64,000 nt of DNA. It comes from Candidatus Eisenbacteria bacterium. GTDB lineage: Bacteria > Eisenbacteria > RBG-16-71-46 > JACRLI01. Both the position numbers and the translations under genes were made by a program. The DNA is taken from NCBI GenBank assembly GCA_016235265.1, contig JACRLI010000015.1, forward strand, positions 374,401-438,400, given 5' to 3'. The notes beneath the pieces are model-generated. The model was given only the letters and a program-made list of their open reading frames with translations, was not told the DNA's origin and made no database searches. Positions 36,456 to 43,589 of the stretch are shown piece after piece; the stretch's first letter is position 1, and each line of letters opens with the position of its first letter.

Positions 36456-36483
36456 TAGACACCCGGGCCCGATCCGCTAGACT
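36456..36483 (+). promoter_or_regulatory. Sigma-70-type promoter for the prolyl oligopeptidase gene
   Basis: TAGACA (36456-36461, 5 of 6) and TAGACT (36478-36483, 4 of 6) are 16 bases apart. The start codon is 52 bases downstream. Confidence 0.5.
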
Positions 36484-36534
36484 CGCGCCGTGCCGCCACT
36501 TGCCCGGCCCCCCGGATCCAGGAAGGAGAGCTGA

Positions 36535-38736
36535 ATGCAACGTTCCCTGTCCGCACTTGGGCTGGCGCTCGTGCTCGCGCTGGCCACCGCGAGCGCTTCC
36601 GCCTCCATGGGCTTCGCCGCCCGACCGTCCGGCGCCCCCGCACCCCGCGCCGAGAAACGCCCCGTCACCGATGTCTTCCACGGCGCGGGCGTCACCGAGG
36701 ACTACCGCTGGCTGGAGGACATCGCCAGCCCGGAGGTCAGGACCTGGAGCGACGGCCAGAACCGCCACGCCCGCTCGGTGCTGGACCGGCTGCCCTCCGT
36801 GCGCGCCATCCGCAAGCGGATCACGGAACTCGACCGGGCCTCCTCACCCGACCACTACGAGCTGAGCCAGCGGGGCGGGCGGCTGTTCGCCATCAAGTCG
36901 GAGCCTCCGCTGCAGCAGCCCTTCCTGGTCACGCTGGGCTCGGTGGATGACGCCCGTTCCACGCGCACGGTGGTGGACCCCAACCTGCTCGACCCGAAGG
37001 GCGGAACTTCCATCGACTGGTACGTGCCTTCGCGCGACGGCCGGCTGGTGGCCGTGTCCCTGTCCGAGGGCGGCAGCGAGAGCGGCACCGTGCATCTCTA
37101 CGACGTGGAGTCCGGCAAGGCCCTGGAGGATGTGATCCCGCGGGTGAACGGCGGCACCGCCGGCGGCAGCCTGGCCTGGAACGAGGACGCCACGGGTTTC
37201 TGGTACACGCGCTACCCGAAGGAGGGCGAGCGCCCGAAGGAGGACCTGGACTTCTACCAGCAGGTCTACTTCCACAAGCTCGGCACCCGCGAGGGCGGCG
37301 ACACCTACAGCATCGGACACGACTTCCCGCGGATCGCCGAGGTGGCGCTGCAGTCCTCCGACGACGGGCGGTTCGTGCTGGCCAGCGTGGAGAACGGCGA
37401 CGGCGGCGACTACGCCCACTACCTGCTCGGGCCCGACGGGACGTGGAAGCAGATCGTGAAGTACGGCGAGAAGGTCCCCGTGGTGAAGTTCGGGGGCGAC
37501 GGGAACCTGTACCTGCTCTCCCGCGAAGGGGCGCCCCGCGGCCGCCTGCTGCGCCTGGCGCCGGGCGCGGGCACCCTGGCCGACGCGGAACCGGTGGTGG
37601 CCGAAGGCGAGGCCGCGATCACCGAGTTCGAGGCCACCGCGACCCGCATCCACGTGGTCGGCATCCTGGGCGGGCCGTCGCGGCTGGACGTGCACGGGCT
37701 GGACGGCGCACGGCTCGGGAGCGTGCCGATCCTGCCGGTCTCCGCCGTGGATGGGCTCACCCGTCTCTCCGGGGACGAAATCCTGTTCCGCAACGAGTCG
37801 TACCTCGATCCCCCCGCGTGGTACCGGCTCTCCCCCGCCGCCACGACCCCGGTCAAGACCGCGCTGTTCCGCACCTCCCCCGCGAACTTCCGGGACTGCG
37901 AGGTGGTGCGCGAATACGCCGTGTCCAGGGATGGCACGCGGGTGCCCATGAGCATCCTGCTCCGCAAGGGCGCGAAGCGCGACGGCCGCAACCCCGCGCT
38001 GCTCTACGGCTATGGCGGCTACGGCATCAACATGACCCCGCACTTCAGCACCATGGTGCGCGCGTGGGTGGAACAGGGCGGCGTGTACGCGGTGGCCAAC
38101 ATCCGCGGCGGCTCCGAGTTCGGGGAGGACTGGCACACCGCCGGCAACCTGGTGCAGAAGCAGCACGTGTTCGACGACTTCGCCGCCTGCGCGAAGCGCC
38201 TCGCCGAGGCGAAGTACACCCATCCCCGGAGACTGGCGCTGGAGGGCGGCAGCAACGGCGGTCTGCTGATGGGCGCGGTGCTCACGCAGCACCCGGAGCT
38301 GATGAAGGCGGTGGTGTCGCACGTGGGGATCTACGACATGCTGCGCGTGGAGCTCTCCCCCAACGGGGCATTCAACGTGACCGAGTTCGGCACCGTGAAA
38401 GACCCGGAGCAGTTCAGGGCGCTCCACGCCTACTCGCCCTATCACCACGTCCGGGATGGCGCGAGCTACCCCGCGACCTTGTTCCTGACCGGCGAGAACG
38501 ACCCCCGGGTGGACCCGGCCCACTCGCGCAAGATGACCGCGCGACTGCAGGCGGCCTCCCCGGGGACCACCGTGCTGCTGCGCACCAGCGCCAACTCGGG
38601 GCACGGCATCGGCAGCTCCCGCAGCGAGCGCGTGGAGCAGGAGGTGGACGTGTACGCGTTCCTGTTCAAGGAACTGGGTGTGAAGTACCGCCCGGTGGCG
38701 GAGAAGAAGCTGCAGCGAGAGCTGCCGACGCGCTAG
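36535..38736 (+). CDS. Secreted prolyl oligopeptidase (S9A)
   Basis: The protein has 733 residues with AGGAAGGAG before the ATG and a signal peptide of about 24. The seven-bladed propeller follows an N-terminal DYRWLED segment. The hydrolase domain has the expected triad: Ser573 in GGSNGG, Asp656 in ENDPRV and His690 in SGHGIG. Arg and Trp of the substrate pocket are not individually checked. It cleaves after proline in short peptides, here in the periplasm or outside. It is transcribed away from the M16 pair, from its own promoter. Confidence 0.95.
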   Translation: MQRSLSALGLALVLALATASASASMGFAARPSGAPAPRAEKRPVTDVFHGAGVTEDYRWLEDIASPEVRTWSDGQNRHARSVLDRLPSVRAIRKRITELDRASSPDHYELSQRGGRLFAIKSEPPLQQPFLVTLGSVDDARSTRTVVDPNLLDPKGGTSIDWYVPSRDGRLVAVSLSEGGSESGTVHLYDVESGKALEDVIPRVNGGTAGGSLAWNEDATGFWYTRYPKEGERPKEDLDFYQQVYFHKLGTREGGDTYSIGHDFPRIAEVALQSSDDGRFVLASVENGDGGDYAHYLLGPDGTWKQIVKYGEKVPVVKFGGDGNLYLLSREGAPRGRLLRLAPGAGTLADAEPVVAEGEAAITEFEATATRIHVVGILGGPSRLDVHGLDGARLGSVPILPVSAVDGLTRLSGDEILFRNESYLDPPAWYRLSPAATTPVKTALFRTSPANFRDCEVVREYAVSRDGTRVPMSILLRKGAKRDGRNPALLYGYGGYGINMTPHFSTMVRAWVEQGGVYAVANIRGGSEFGEDWHTAGNLVQKQHVFDDFAACAKRLAEAKYTHPRRLALEGGSNGGLLMGAVLTQHPELMKAVVSHVGIYDMLRVELSPNGAFNVTEFGTVKDPEQFRALHAYSPYHHVRDGASYPATLFLTGENDPRVDPAHSRKMTARLQAASPGTTVLLRTSANSGHGIGSSRSERVEQEVDVYAFLFKELGVKYRPVAEKKLQRELPTR

Positions 38737-38941
38737 CGGCGCGCCGGCCGCAACCGCGCTTGCATCGCCGCCCCGGCGGCGCGATGATAAAGACATACTC
38801 CGGATGCCAGTTCGGGCCGCGGCCACCCCGCCGCGACCGCCGACCGAGCGCGATGTCCCGCCCCGCGGGATGCCGAAATCGCACCGGGCGGGCCCGGGAG
38901 AACTCCTCCCCGGCCCCCGGAGCGGAACGCAGGAGGTCGCC

Positions 38942-39409
38942 ATGCCCGCCACCCGCCTCCGTGCCTACCTGGACGAGAACCGCGTCCGCTACGTCAGCGT
39001 GTCCCACTCACAGGCGTTTACGGCCCAGGAGATCGCCGCCTCCGCGCACGTGCCCGGCAAGGTAATGGCCAAGACCGTCATGGTGAAGCTCGACGGCCGC
39101 ATGGCCATGGCGGTGCTTCCGGCCAACCACAAGGTGGACCTCGACGTGCTGCGCCGCAGCTCCCGGTCCCACCGGGTGGAACTGGCCAGCGAGGCCGACT
39201 TCAAGATCCTCTTTTCCGACTGCGAACCCGGGGCCATGCCTCCGTTCGGCAACCTCTACGGGCTCCCGGTCTACGTGGAGGAGAGCCTCGCGGAGAACCG
39301 CGACATCGTGTTCAACGCGGGATCACACACCGAGGTGATCCAGCTGGCGTACAGCGATTTTGCCCGGCTGGTCCGCCCGGAGGTGATGCCGTCGCTGCAG
39401 CACGCGTAA
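38942..39409 (+). CDS. YbaK/prolyl-tRNA deacylase-domain protein
   Basis: The protein has 155 residues; ATG 38942 has GGAGG five bases upstream. The opening LRAYLDENRVRYVSVSHSQAFTAQEIAASAHVPGKVMAKTVMVK is the classic start of YbaK/ProX trans-editing domains, with the essential Lys in the AKTVMVKLDG strand. GAMPPFG lies in the substrate loop. Such proteins hydrolyse mischarged Cys- or Ala-tRNA(Pro). Members of this subgroup (YeaK-like) also exist, so the exact tRNA is not certain. A weak promoter may lie at 38760-38788 (TTGCAT, GATGAT). Confidence 0.88.
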   Translation: MPATRLRAYLDENRVRYVSVSHSQAFTAQEIAASAHVPGKVMAKTVMVKLDGRMAMAVLPANHKVDLDVLRRSSRSHRVELASEADFKILFSDCEPGAMPPFGNLYGLPVYVEESLAENRDIVFNAGSHTEVIQLAYSDFARLVRPEVMPSLQHA

Positions 39410-39426
39410 GTCCTGAATCCGCAAGG

Positions 39427-39456
39427 GCCCGGGCGGGTTTCCCCGGCCGCCCGGGC
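39427..39456 (+). terminator. Hairpin after the YbaK-type gene
   Basis: Ten-base arms GCCCGGGCGG and CCGCCCGGGC with a ten-base loop lie 17 bases after the stop. No T-run follows. Confidence 0.35.
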
Positions 39457-39499
39457 TCCGGCTTGGGGACCAGGAACCCGGTCAGCTTTACGATTCTGC

Positions 39500-39528
39500 T
39501 TGACTCGCCTTTGTCGGTAGACTAAAGT
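39500..39528 (+). promoter_or_regulatory. Sigma-70-type promoter for the PEP-CTERM gene
   Basis: TTGACT (39500-39505) and TAAAGT (39523-39528) are 17 bases apart, in a notably AT-rich patch. This is among the clearest promoters in the window. It leaves a leader of about 95 bases before the ATG at 39630. Confidence 0.65.
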
Positions 39529-39629
39529 ATACGTTCAAGAACATATGGGGCCCCGGGGCTGGCCGCCTCCCGGCAGGGCCCGCAGAACCCACACAACGCT
39601 TGAGAGATATCGGAGAAAGGCGGCCCCCC

Positions 39630-40325
39630 ATGCGTAAACCACTTCTCCCCATGCTTGCCCTGCTGCTGGCCCTCGCCGTGGCCTCCGGTCCCGCAGACGC
39701 GGTGACCATCATCAACGGCACGTTCACCGACCCGTCCGGGCTGGTCTACGGGAAGTACTTGCAGGGCTCGGAAGACGGCGGGACTTCCTACGATCCCACC
39801 ACCTACAACTACACGCTGACCGGCAGCTTCGGCGGCTACGGCGACGCCCGGGACTGGAACTGGATCCACGATTCCGGTGGCTCCGTGGCGAACGTGCTGA
39901 CCGGCCTGTGGTTCGACCTGCAGGGCCAGGCCAACAAGCTGGTGGTGTTCCCGATCATCGACCATGGCCCGGTGGGCCCGGAGTCGTTCGAGTACGACGT
40001 GTACCTCTCGAACGACCTGCTCTCCTGGACCGAGGCGAAGCTGGACGTGCTCTACGATGAGGGCTGGTCGGGCAACCCCAACATCGCCGACGGCTGGACC
40101 ACCGTGTGGACCGCCCAGTCGGGCCAGACCTTCCGCTATGCCTCGGTGGCCTGGGGCAACCCCGGCAACCCCAACCCGGACTACTACTACGCCGACGGGG
40201 ATGCGGAGATTGACGCCGTGGCCGGCCTGACCGAGGCCGGCGGCGCGGTGCCCGAGCCCGGCACGATGCTGCTGCTGGCCCTGGGCCTGGTTCCGCTGGC
40301 GGCGAAGCTGCGCAAGGACCGCTAG
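39630..40325 (+). CDS. PEP-CTERM sorting-domain protein
   Basis: The protein has 231 residues. A signal peptide ends near GPADA. The C-terminus carries VPEP at 207-210, a hydrophobic helix (MLLLALGLVPLAA) and a basic end (KLRKDR): the three-part PEP-CTERM signal cut by an exosortase in the inner membrane. The mature part is rich in Asn, Asp, Tyr and Trp and looks beta-sandwich-like (EYDVYLSNDLLSWTEAKLD), as in many choice-of-anchor secreted proteins. No exosortase is in the window; the nearby exopolysaccharide locus fits the usual pairing. Confidence 0.9.
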   Translation: MRKPLLPMLALLLALAVASGPADAVTIINGTFTDPSGLVYGKYLQGSEDGGTSYDPTTYNYTLTGSFGGYGDARDWNWIHDSGGSVANVLTGLWFDLQGQANKLVVFPIIDHGPVGPESFEYDVYLSNDLLSWTEAKLDVLYDEGWSGNPNIADGWTTVWTAQSGQTFRYASVAWGNPGNPNPDYYYADGDAEIDAVAGLTEAGGAVPEPGTMLLLALGLVPLAAKLRKDR

Positions 40326-40355
40326 GCGATTCCGGAGCGACATGCGCGTGCCCCC

Positions 40356-40386
40356 AGGGGCCCCGCCGGAAACGGCGGGGCCCTTC
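40356..40386 (+). terminator. GAAA-tetraloop terminator after the PEP-CTERM gene
   Basis: A stem of about 12 base pairs (GGGGCCCCGCCG with CGGCGGGGCCC) closes a GAAA loop, followed by TTCG. It lies 31 bases after the stop. Confidence 0.7.
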
Positions 40387-40449
40387 GCGTGCCCCGGCGC
40401 ACCATCCGTCCCTCTCCCGCACCTCCCCTCGAAATCCACGCGATTCCAA

Positions 40450-40478
40450 TTGACCCTGCCCTCTCTCAGGACTAGCCT
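40450..40478 (+). promoter_or_regulatory. Possible promoter for the protease gene
   Basis: TTGACC (40450-40455) and TAGCCT (40473-40478) are 17 bases apart. The -10 matches 3 of 6. The start codon is about 110 bases downstream. Confidence 0.4.
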
Positions 40479-40588
40479 CTCTGGAACCCCATTTCGGATG
40501 CGAGGGCCAATTCGCGGACCGGCATGCCGGCGGCGGTTCACTGGACGGCCCTCACGGTGGAAACCCCCCTTCGACCCCGGAGGCACCG

Positions 40589-41689
40589 ATGCACCGCAGC
40601 CAACTCCGCTCCCGCCCCATTCTTCTCGCCGCCCTTTGCCTGCTGACGCTGGCCGCGCTCCTGAGCTGGGGATGTTCGACCCGGCCGGGCGCGGGGCTCA
40701 CCGCTCCCGATGCGCCGCAGCCGCTGCCGCGCACCGGCCTCTCGGTGCAGAATCCCGCGCACGTGGCCATGGTGATGCAGCTGCAGGACGAGAACACCGA
40801 GCAACTGATGAGCATCCCGGGCGTGGTGGGCACCGGCACCGGGGCGAGCTGGAACGGCGCGCCGGCGATCGTGGTGTACACCAGCAAGGCCATCGTGGGC
40901 GGCGTTCCGACCAGCATCAAGGGCGTCCCGGTGGACCTCCGGTACGTGGGTGACGTGCGCGCCTACGAGGACGACGACGCCGTGGTCTCCAAGGGCGGCG
41001 GCGTGGCCCCGTACGTGGGCGGCGGGGGCACCGTGGCGGCCGCCGCGGCGACGCTGCAGATGGGCACTTCGACCGGCAACGACAAGGAGTGCGCCTCCGG
41101 GACCCTGGGCTGCGTGGTGCTCAAGGGCGGGGTGAAGTACTTCCTGTCCAACAACCACGTGTTCGCGCGCCAGAACGCCGCCGCCAAGGGCGAACGCATT
41201 GACGCGCCGGGCCGCTACGACGCCAGGCCGCAGTGCGCCCAGACGCCGCAGATCGCCACGCTGACCGACTTCCAGGCGATCAGCTTCTCGTCCAACAACA
41301 CCATCGACGCGGCCATCGCCCAGCCCATCTCGGGCCTGGCGTACACCTGCGCCGAGGCCGGCGGCTACACGCCATCATCCACGGTGGTCGCACCCAGCGT
41401 GGGGCTGGCGGTCAAGAAGACCGGCCGCACCAGCGGGCTAACCACCGGCAGCATTCAGGCGATCAATGTGACCATCCGCGTGGGCTACACGGGCGGCACG
41501 GCCACGTTCGTCGGGCAGATCCAGACCCCGGGCAAGTTCATCCGTTCCGGCGACTCCGGCTCCCTGATGGTGACCCAGAGCGGGAACAACCCGGTGGGGC
41601 TGTGCTTCGCCGGCAGCTCGCAGGCGTCGTTCTCCAACGTGATCAGCAACGTGCTGTCGCGCTTCAGCGCGACGGTCTGCAACCAGTAG
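40589..41689 (+). CDS. Trypsin-like serine protease, lipoprotein, with N-terminal domain
   Basis: The protein has 366 residues; a GGAGG lies before the ATG. The signal peptide ends at Cys29 (SWGCS). Residues about 62-126 form a small domain (TEQLMSIPGVVGTGTG ... VDLRYVGDVRA) whose close relative is encoded separately by the next gene. The protease part has His190 in SNNHVFA, Asp240 in NTIDAAIA and Ser323 in RSGDSGSLM: a chymotrypsin-fold triad. Paired cysteines may form disulfides. The N-terminal domain could be a propeptide or inhibitor. It acts at the cell envelope. Confidence 0.85.
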   Translation: MHRSQLRSRPILLAALCLLTLAALLSWGCSTRPGAGLTAPDAPQPLPRTGLSVQNPAHVAMVMQLQDENTEQLMSIPGVVGTGTGASWNGAPAIVVYTSKAIVGGVPTSIKGVPVDLRYVGDVRAYEDDDAVVSKGGGVAPYVGGGGTVAAAAATLQMGTSTGNDKECASGTLGCVVLKGGVKYFLSNNHVFARQNAAAKGERIDAPGRYDARPQCAQTPQIATLTDFQAISFSSNNTIDAAIAQPISGLAYTCAEAGGYTPSSTVVAPSVGLAVKKTGRTSGLTTGSIQAINVTIRVGYTGGTATFVGQIQTPGKFIRSGDSGSLMVTQSGNNPVGLCFAGSSQASFSNVISNVLSRFSATVCNQ

Positions 41690-41750
41690 CGGAAGCGGGG
41701 GCCGGCGCGCCGCGCCGGCCCCGCGCACCGCAAGAGAACGGAGCGCAAGC

Positions 41751-42173
41751 ATGGAGACGAGGGAGGCCTCCCGCCGGCGGCCTCCCTCGTTTGTTGTCGC
41801 CGCACCACGCCGCGGTTTCGCCCCCGCCGCACCCGGCGCGACGAGGCCCCCGCTGCCCCTGCGGGCGCTGGCCACGATCGCGCTGGCCCTCGCCCTGTCG
41901 GCAGCCGGATGCGGCGGCCGATCAGCCACGCCGAAAGGAGGCACCTTGCGAGTGCCGGATCGTCCCATTGAGAAGGTGCTGGAGGACCACACCCCGGAAC
42001 TCATGGCGATCCCGGGCGTGGAGGGCACGGGCCAGGGTGAGAGCGGCGGCCGGGCCGTAATCGTGGTCTACGTGTCGCGCCGCACCCCGGAGCTGGAGAG
42101 GGTGCCGGACTCGATCGAGGGCTTCGCCGTGGACGTCCGGGTGATCGGGGATGTCCGACCGCTGGGCAGGTAG
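41751..42173 (+). CDS. Lipoprotein homologous to the N-terminal domain of the upstream protease
   Basis: The protein has 140 residues; the ATG has GGAG seven bases upstream and is the only standard start before the lipobox. An unusually long basic N-region precedes the hydrophobic stretch and Cys54 (AAGC). Residues 72-137 (PELMAIPGVEGTGQG ... VDVRVIGDVRPLG) match the protease's residues 62-126 in order and spacing, so this is a free copy of that domain. A role as inhibitor, chaperone or binding module of the protease is inference. Its last 106 bases overlap the convergent glycosyltransferase. Confidence 0.75.
   Translation: METREASRRRPPSFVVAAPRRGFAPAAPGATRPPLPLRALATIALALALSAAGCGGRSATPKGGTLRVPDRPIEKVLEDHTPELMAIPGVEGTGQGESGGRAVIVVYVSRRTPELERVPDSIEGFAVDVRVIGDVRPLGR
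41757..41795 (+). terminator. Terminator-like hairpin inside the start of the small lipoprotein gene
   Basis: Perfect 12-base arms ACGAGGGAGGCC and GGCCTCCCTCGT with a ten-base loop are followed by TTTGTTGTC. It lies 68 bases after the protease stop but begins only six bases into the next reading frame. It may end the protease message or attenuate expression of the small gene. A second GC hairpin without T-run lies at about 41697-41721. Confidence 0.55.
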
Positions 42174-43411
42174 ACTTCCGCGGGTGCGCCCCCGGTAGCG
42201 GGTCCCCATCTCTCCACCGCGCCCGGCGGATTCCCTCCCGATGGCACCGCCATGGGGCGATTCAGCGCATCCAGGAAGTTCTCCCACCGGAAGCCCTCCC
42301 ACGCCGCCTGCTTGGCGCGCCCCGCGAGCGCCAGGAATTCCCCCGGGTGCGCCAGGATCCTCAGCGCGGCCCGGGCCATCGCGTCGCTGGAATCCGCCAC
42401 GGTCACCCGTGCGCCCAGGGTGGGCCCAAGGCCCGCCGCCCCGTTCGTGGTAGTGACCACCGGCAGCCCCGCGGCGGCCGCCTCGAGGATCTTGTTCTGC
42501 ATCCCGCTAGAGAACGTGAGCGGCACCACCATCGCGGCGGCCCGGACATACTCCTGCTGGAGGTCCTCGACCCGACCGGCCACCTCGACCCCCGGGATGA
42601 ATGCCAGGGCCTTCACCGCCGGCGCCGGGGACGCCCCGACGATCCGCACCCGGGCACGCGGCGCCTCCCGCCGCACCCGGGGCAGGATCTCCCGACACAG
42701 CCTCTGGACGGCCGCGATGTTGTGGCGCACGTCCAGGCGCCCCACGAACAGCAGCGTCCGGCCATCCGGCTGCCATCCCAGCCGCGGATCCAGCCCGACA
42801 TTGATGCCCTGCCGGACCACCCGCACCTTGTGTCGCAGGGGGGTGGGGAATTCCGCCGCGTCCACGTCGGAGATCAGCCACACCTCGTCCGCCCATTCCG
42901 CCCCGAGCGCTTCCGCGCGCGCCAGCCTCTTCGCCTCCTCGGCGGCCAGCCAGCGCACCGGACCGCGACTGCACTCGGCCATCCGGCGCATGGCCATGGA
43001 CAGGCAGTCCACGGCCAGCAGGATCCGCCTCCGGGCGCGCACCAGACGGGCGGCGGGCAGCATGCGGACCGCGTGCGCGATCACGCAATCGAAGGGGCCG
43101 CGCGCGTCCAGGTCCTGCGCCGCCGCCTCGAAGGCCCGGCTTCGGAAGTAGGCGAGCTGAAACGAATCCCGCCCGGGGAGGGCCAGGACCATCTGGACCG
43201 TGGACCGCTCCCGGGCGAGCCGCACCGTCCGCATATCAACCCCGAGGTCACGCATGTACCGCTCGGAGGCGGGAGCCGGAGCGTGCTGACACTGCGCGAG
43301 CACATGGAAACGGTGCTTCGGGGAGGCGACCTTCAGCAGCCCCAGGGCGGTGATGCGGTCGCCGCGATCGGGGGGATGGGGGTAGCGAAATGTCAGGAGG
43401 GCGATCTTCAC
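42068..43411 (-). CDS. Glycosyltransferase family 4 (Stp1/TIGR03087-like)
   Basis: The protein has 447 residues, starting at GTG 43411 with AAGGA nine bases upstream. The N-terminus ALLTFRYPHPPDRGDRITALGLLKVA matches the sugar transferases found with PEP-CTERM/exosortase exopolysaccharide loci. The C-terminal domain has LLFVGRLDVRHNIAAV, then FSSGMQNKILEAAAAGLPVVTTTNGAAGL with the donor-binding Glu. A polar tail of about 60 residues after the fold overlaps the convergent lipoprotein gene, so the true end may matter less for function. It builds surface polysaccharide on the cytoplasmic side. Confidence 0.85.
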   Translation of the reverse strand: MKIALLTFRYPHPPDRGDRITALGLLKVASPKHRFHVLAQCQHAPAPASERYMRDLGVDMRTVRLARERSTVQMVLALPGRDSFQLAYFRSRAFEAAAQDLDARGPFDCVIAHAVRMLPAARLVRARRRILLAVDCLSMAMRRMAECSRGPVRWLAAEEAKRLARAEALGAEWADEVWLISDVDAAEFPTPLRHKVRVVRQGINVGLDPRLGWQPDGRTLLFVGRLDVRHNIAAVQRLCREILPRVRREAPRARVRIVGASPAPAVKALAFIPGVEVAGRVEDLQQEYVRAAAMVVPLTFSSGMQNKILEAAAAGLPVVTTTNGAAGLGPTLGARVTVADSSDAMARAALRILAHPGEFLALAGRAKQAAWEGFRWENFLDALNRPMAVPSGGNPPGAVERWGPATGGAPAEVYLPSGRTSPITRTSTAKPSIESGTLSSSGVRRDT

Positions 43412-43589
43412 AGGGTGCCGTCCTTGCCGGATCGAACGTGCACGGGATGACCGAACTGGCCGCGCTTCACGGCGCCGGCGGCGGCGGGCGCGCATTGCAG
43501 GCAAGGGAGGGTCGGCCGAAACTGCGCTGGCATCGGCATCCTATCCCATCACCATGCCCCGTCGCAAGCCGCACCGGGATGCCGTCGGG

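Noticed and set aside
34751..36643. Upstream extension of the zinc-free M16 frame, which would give a 1345-codon gene
   Set aside because: The extension is a shadow of the catalytic M16 gene in another frame. The ATGA overlap and signal peptide at 34750 support two separate genes.
38760..38788. TTGCAT and GATGAT, 17 bases apart, as promoter of the YbaK-type gene
   Set aside because: Both boxes are weak and the spacer is a GC hairpin. It is mentioned in the gene entry only.
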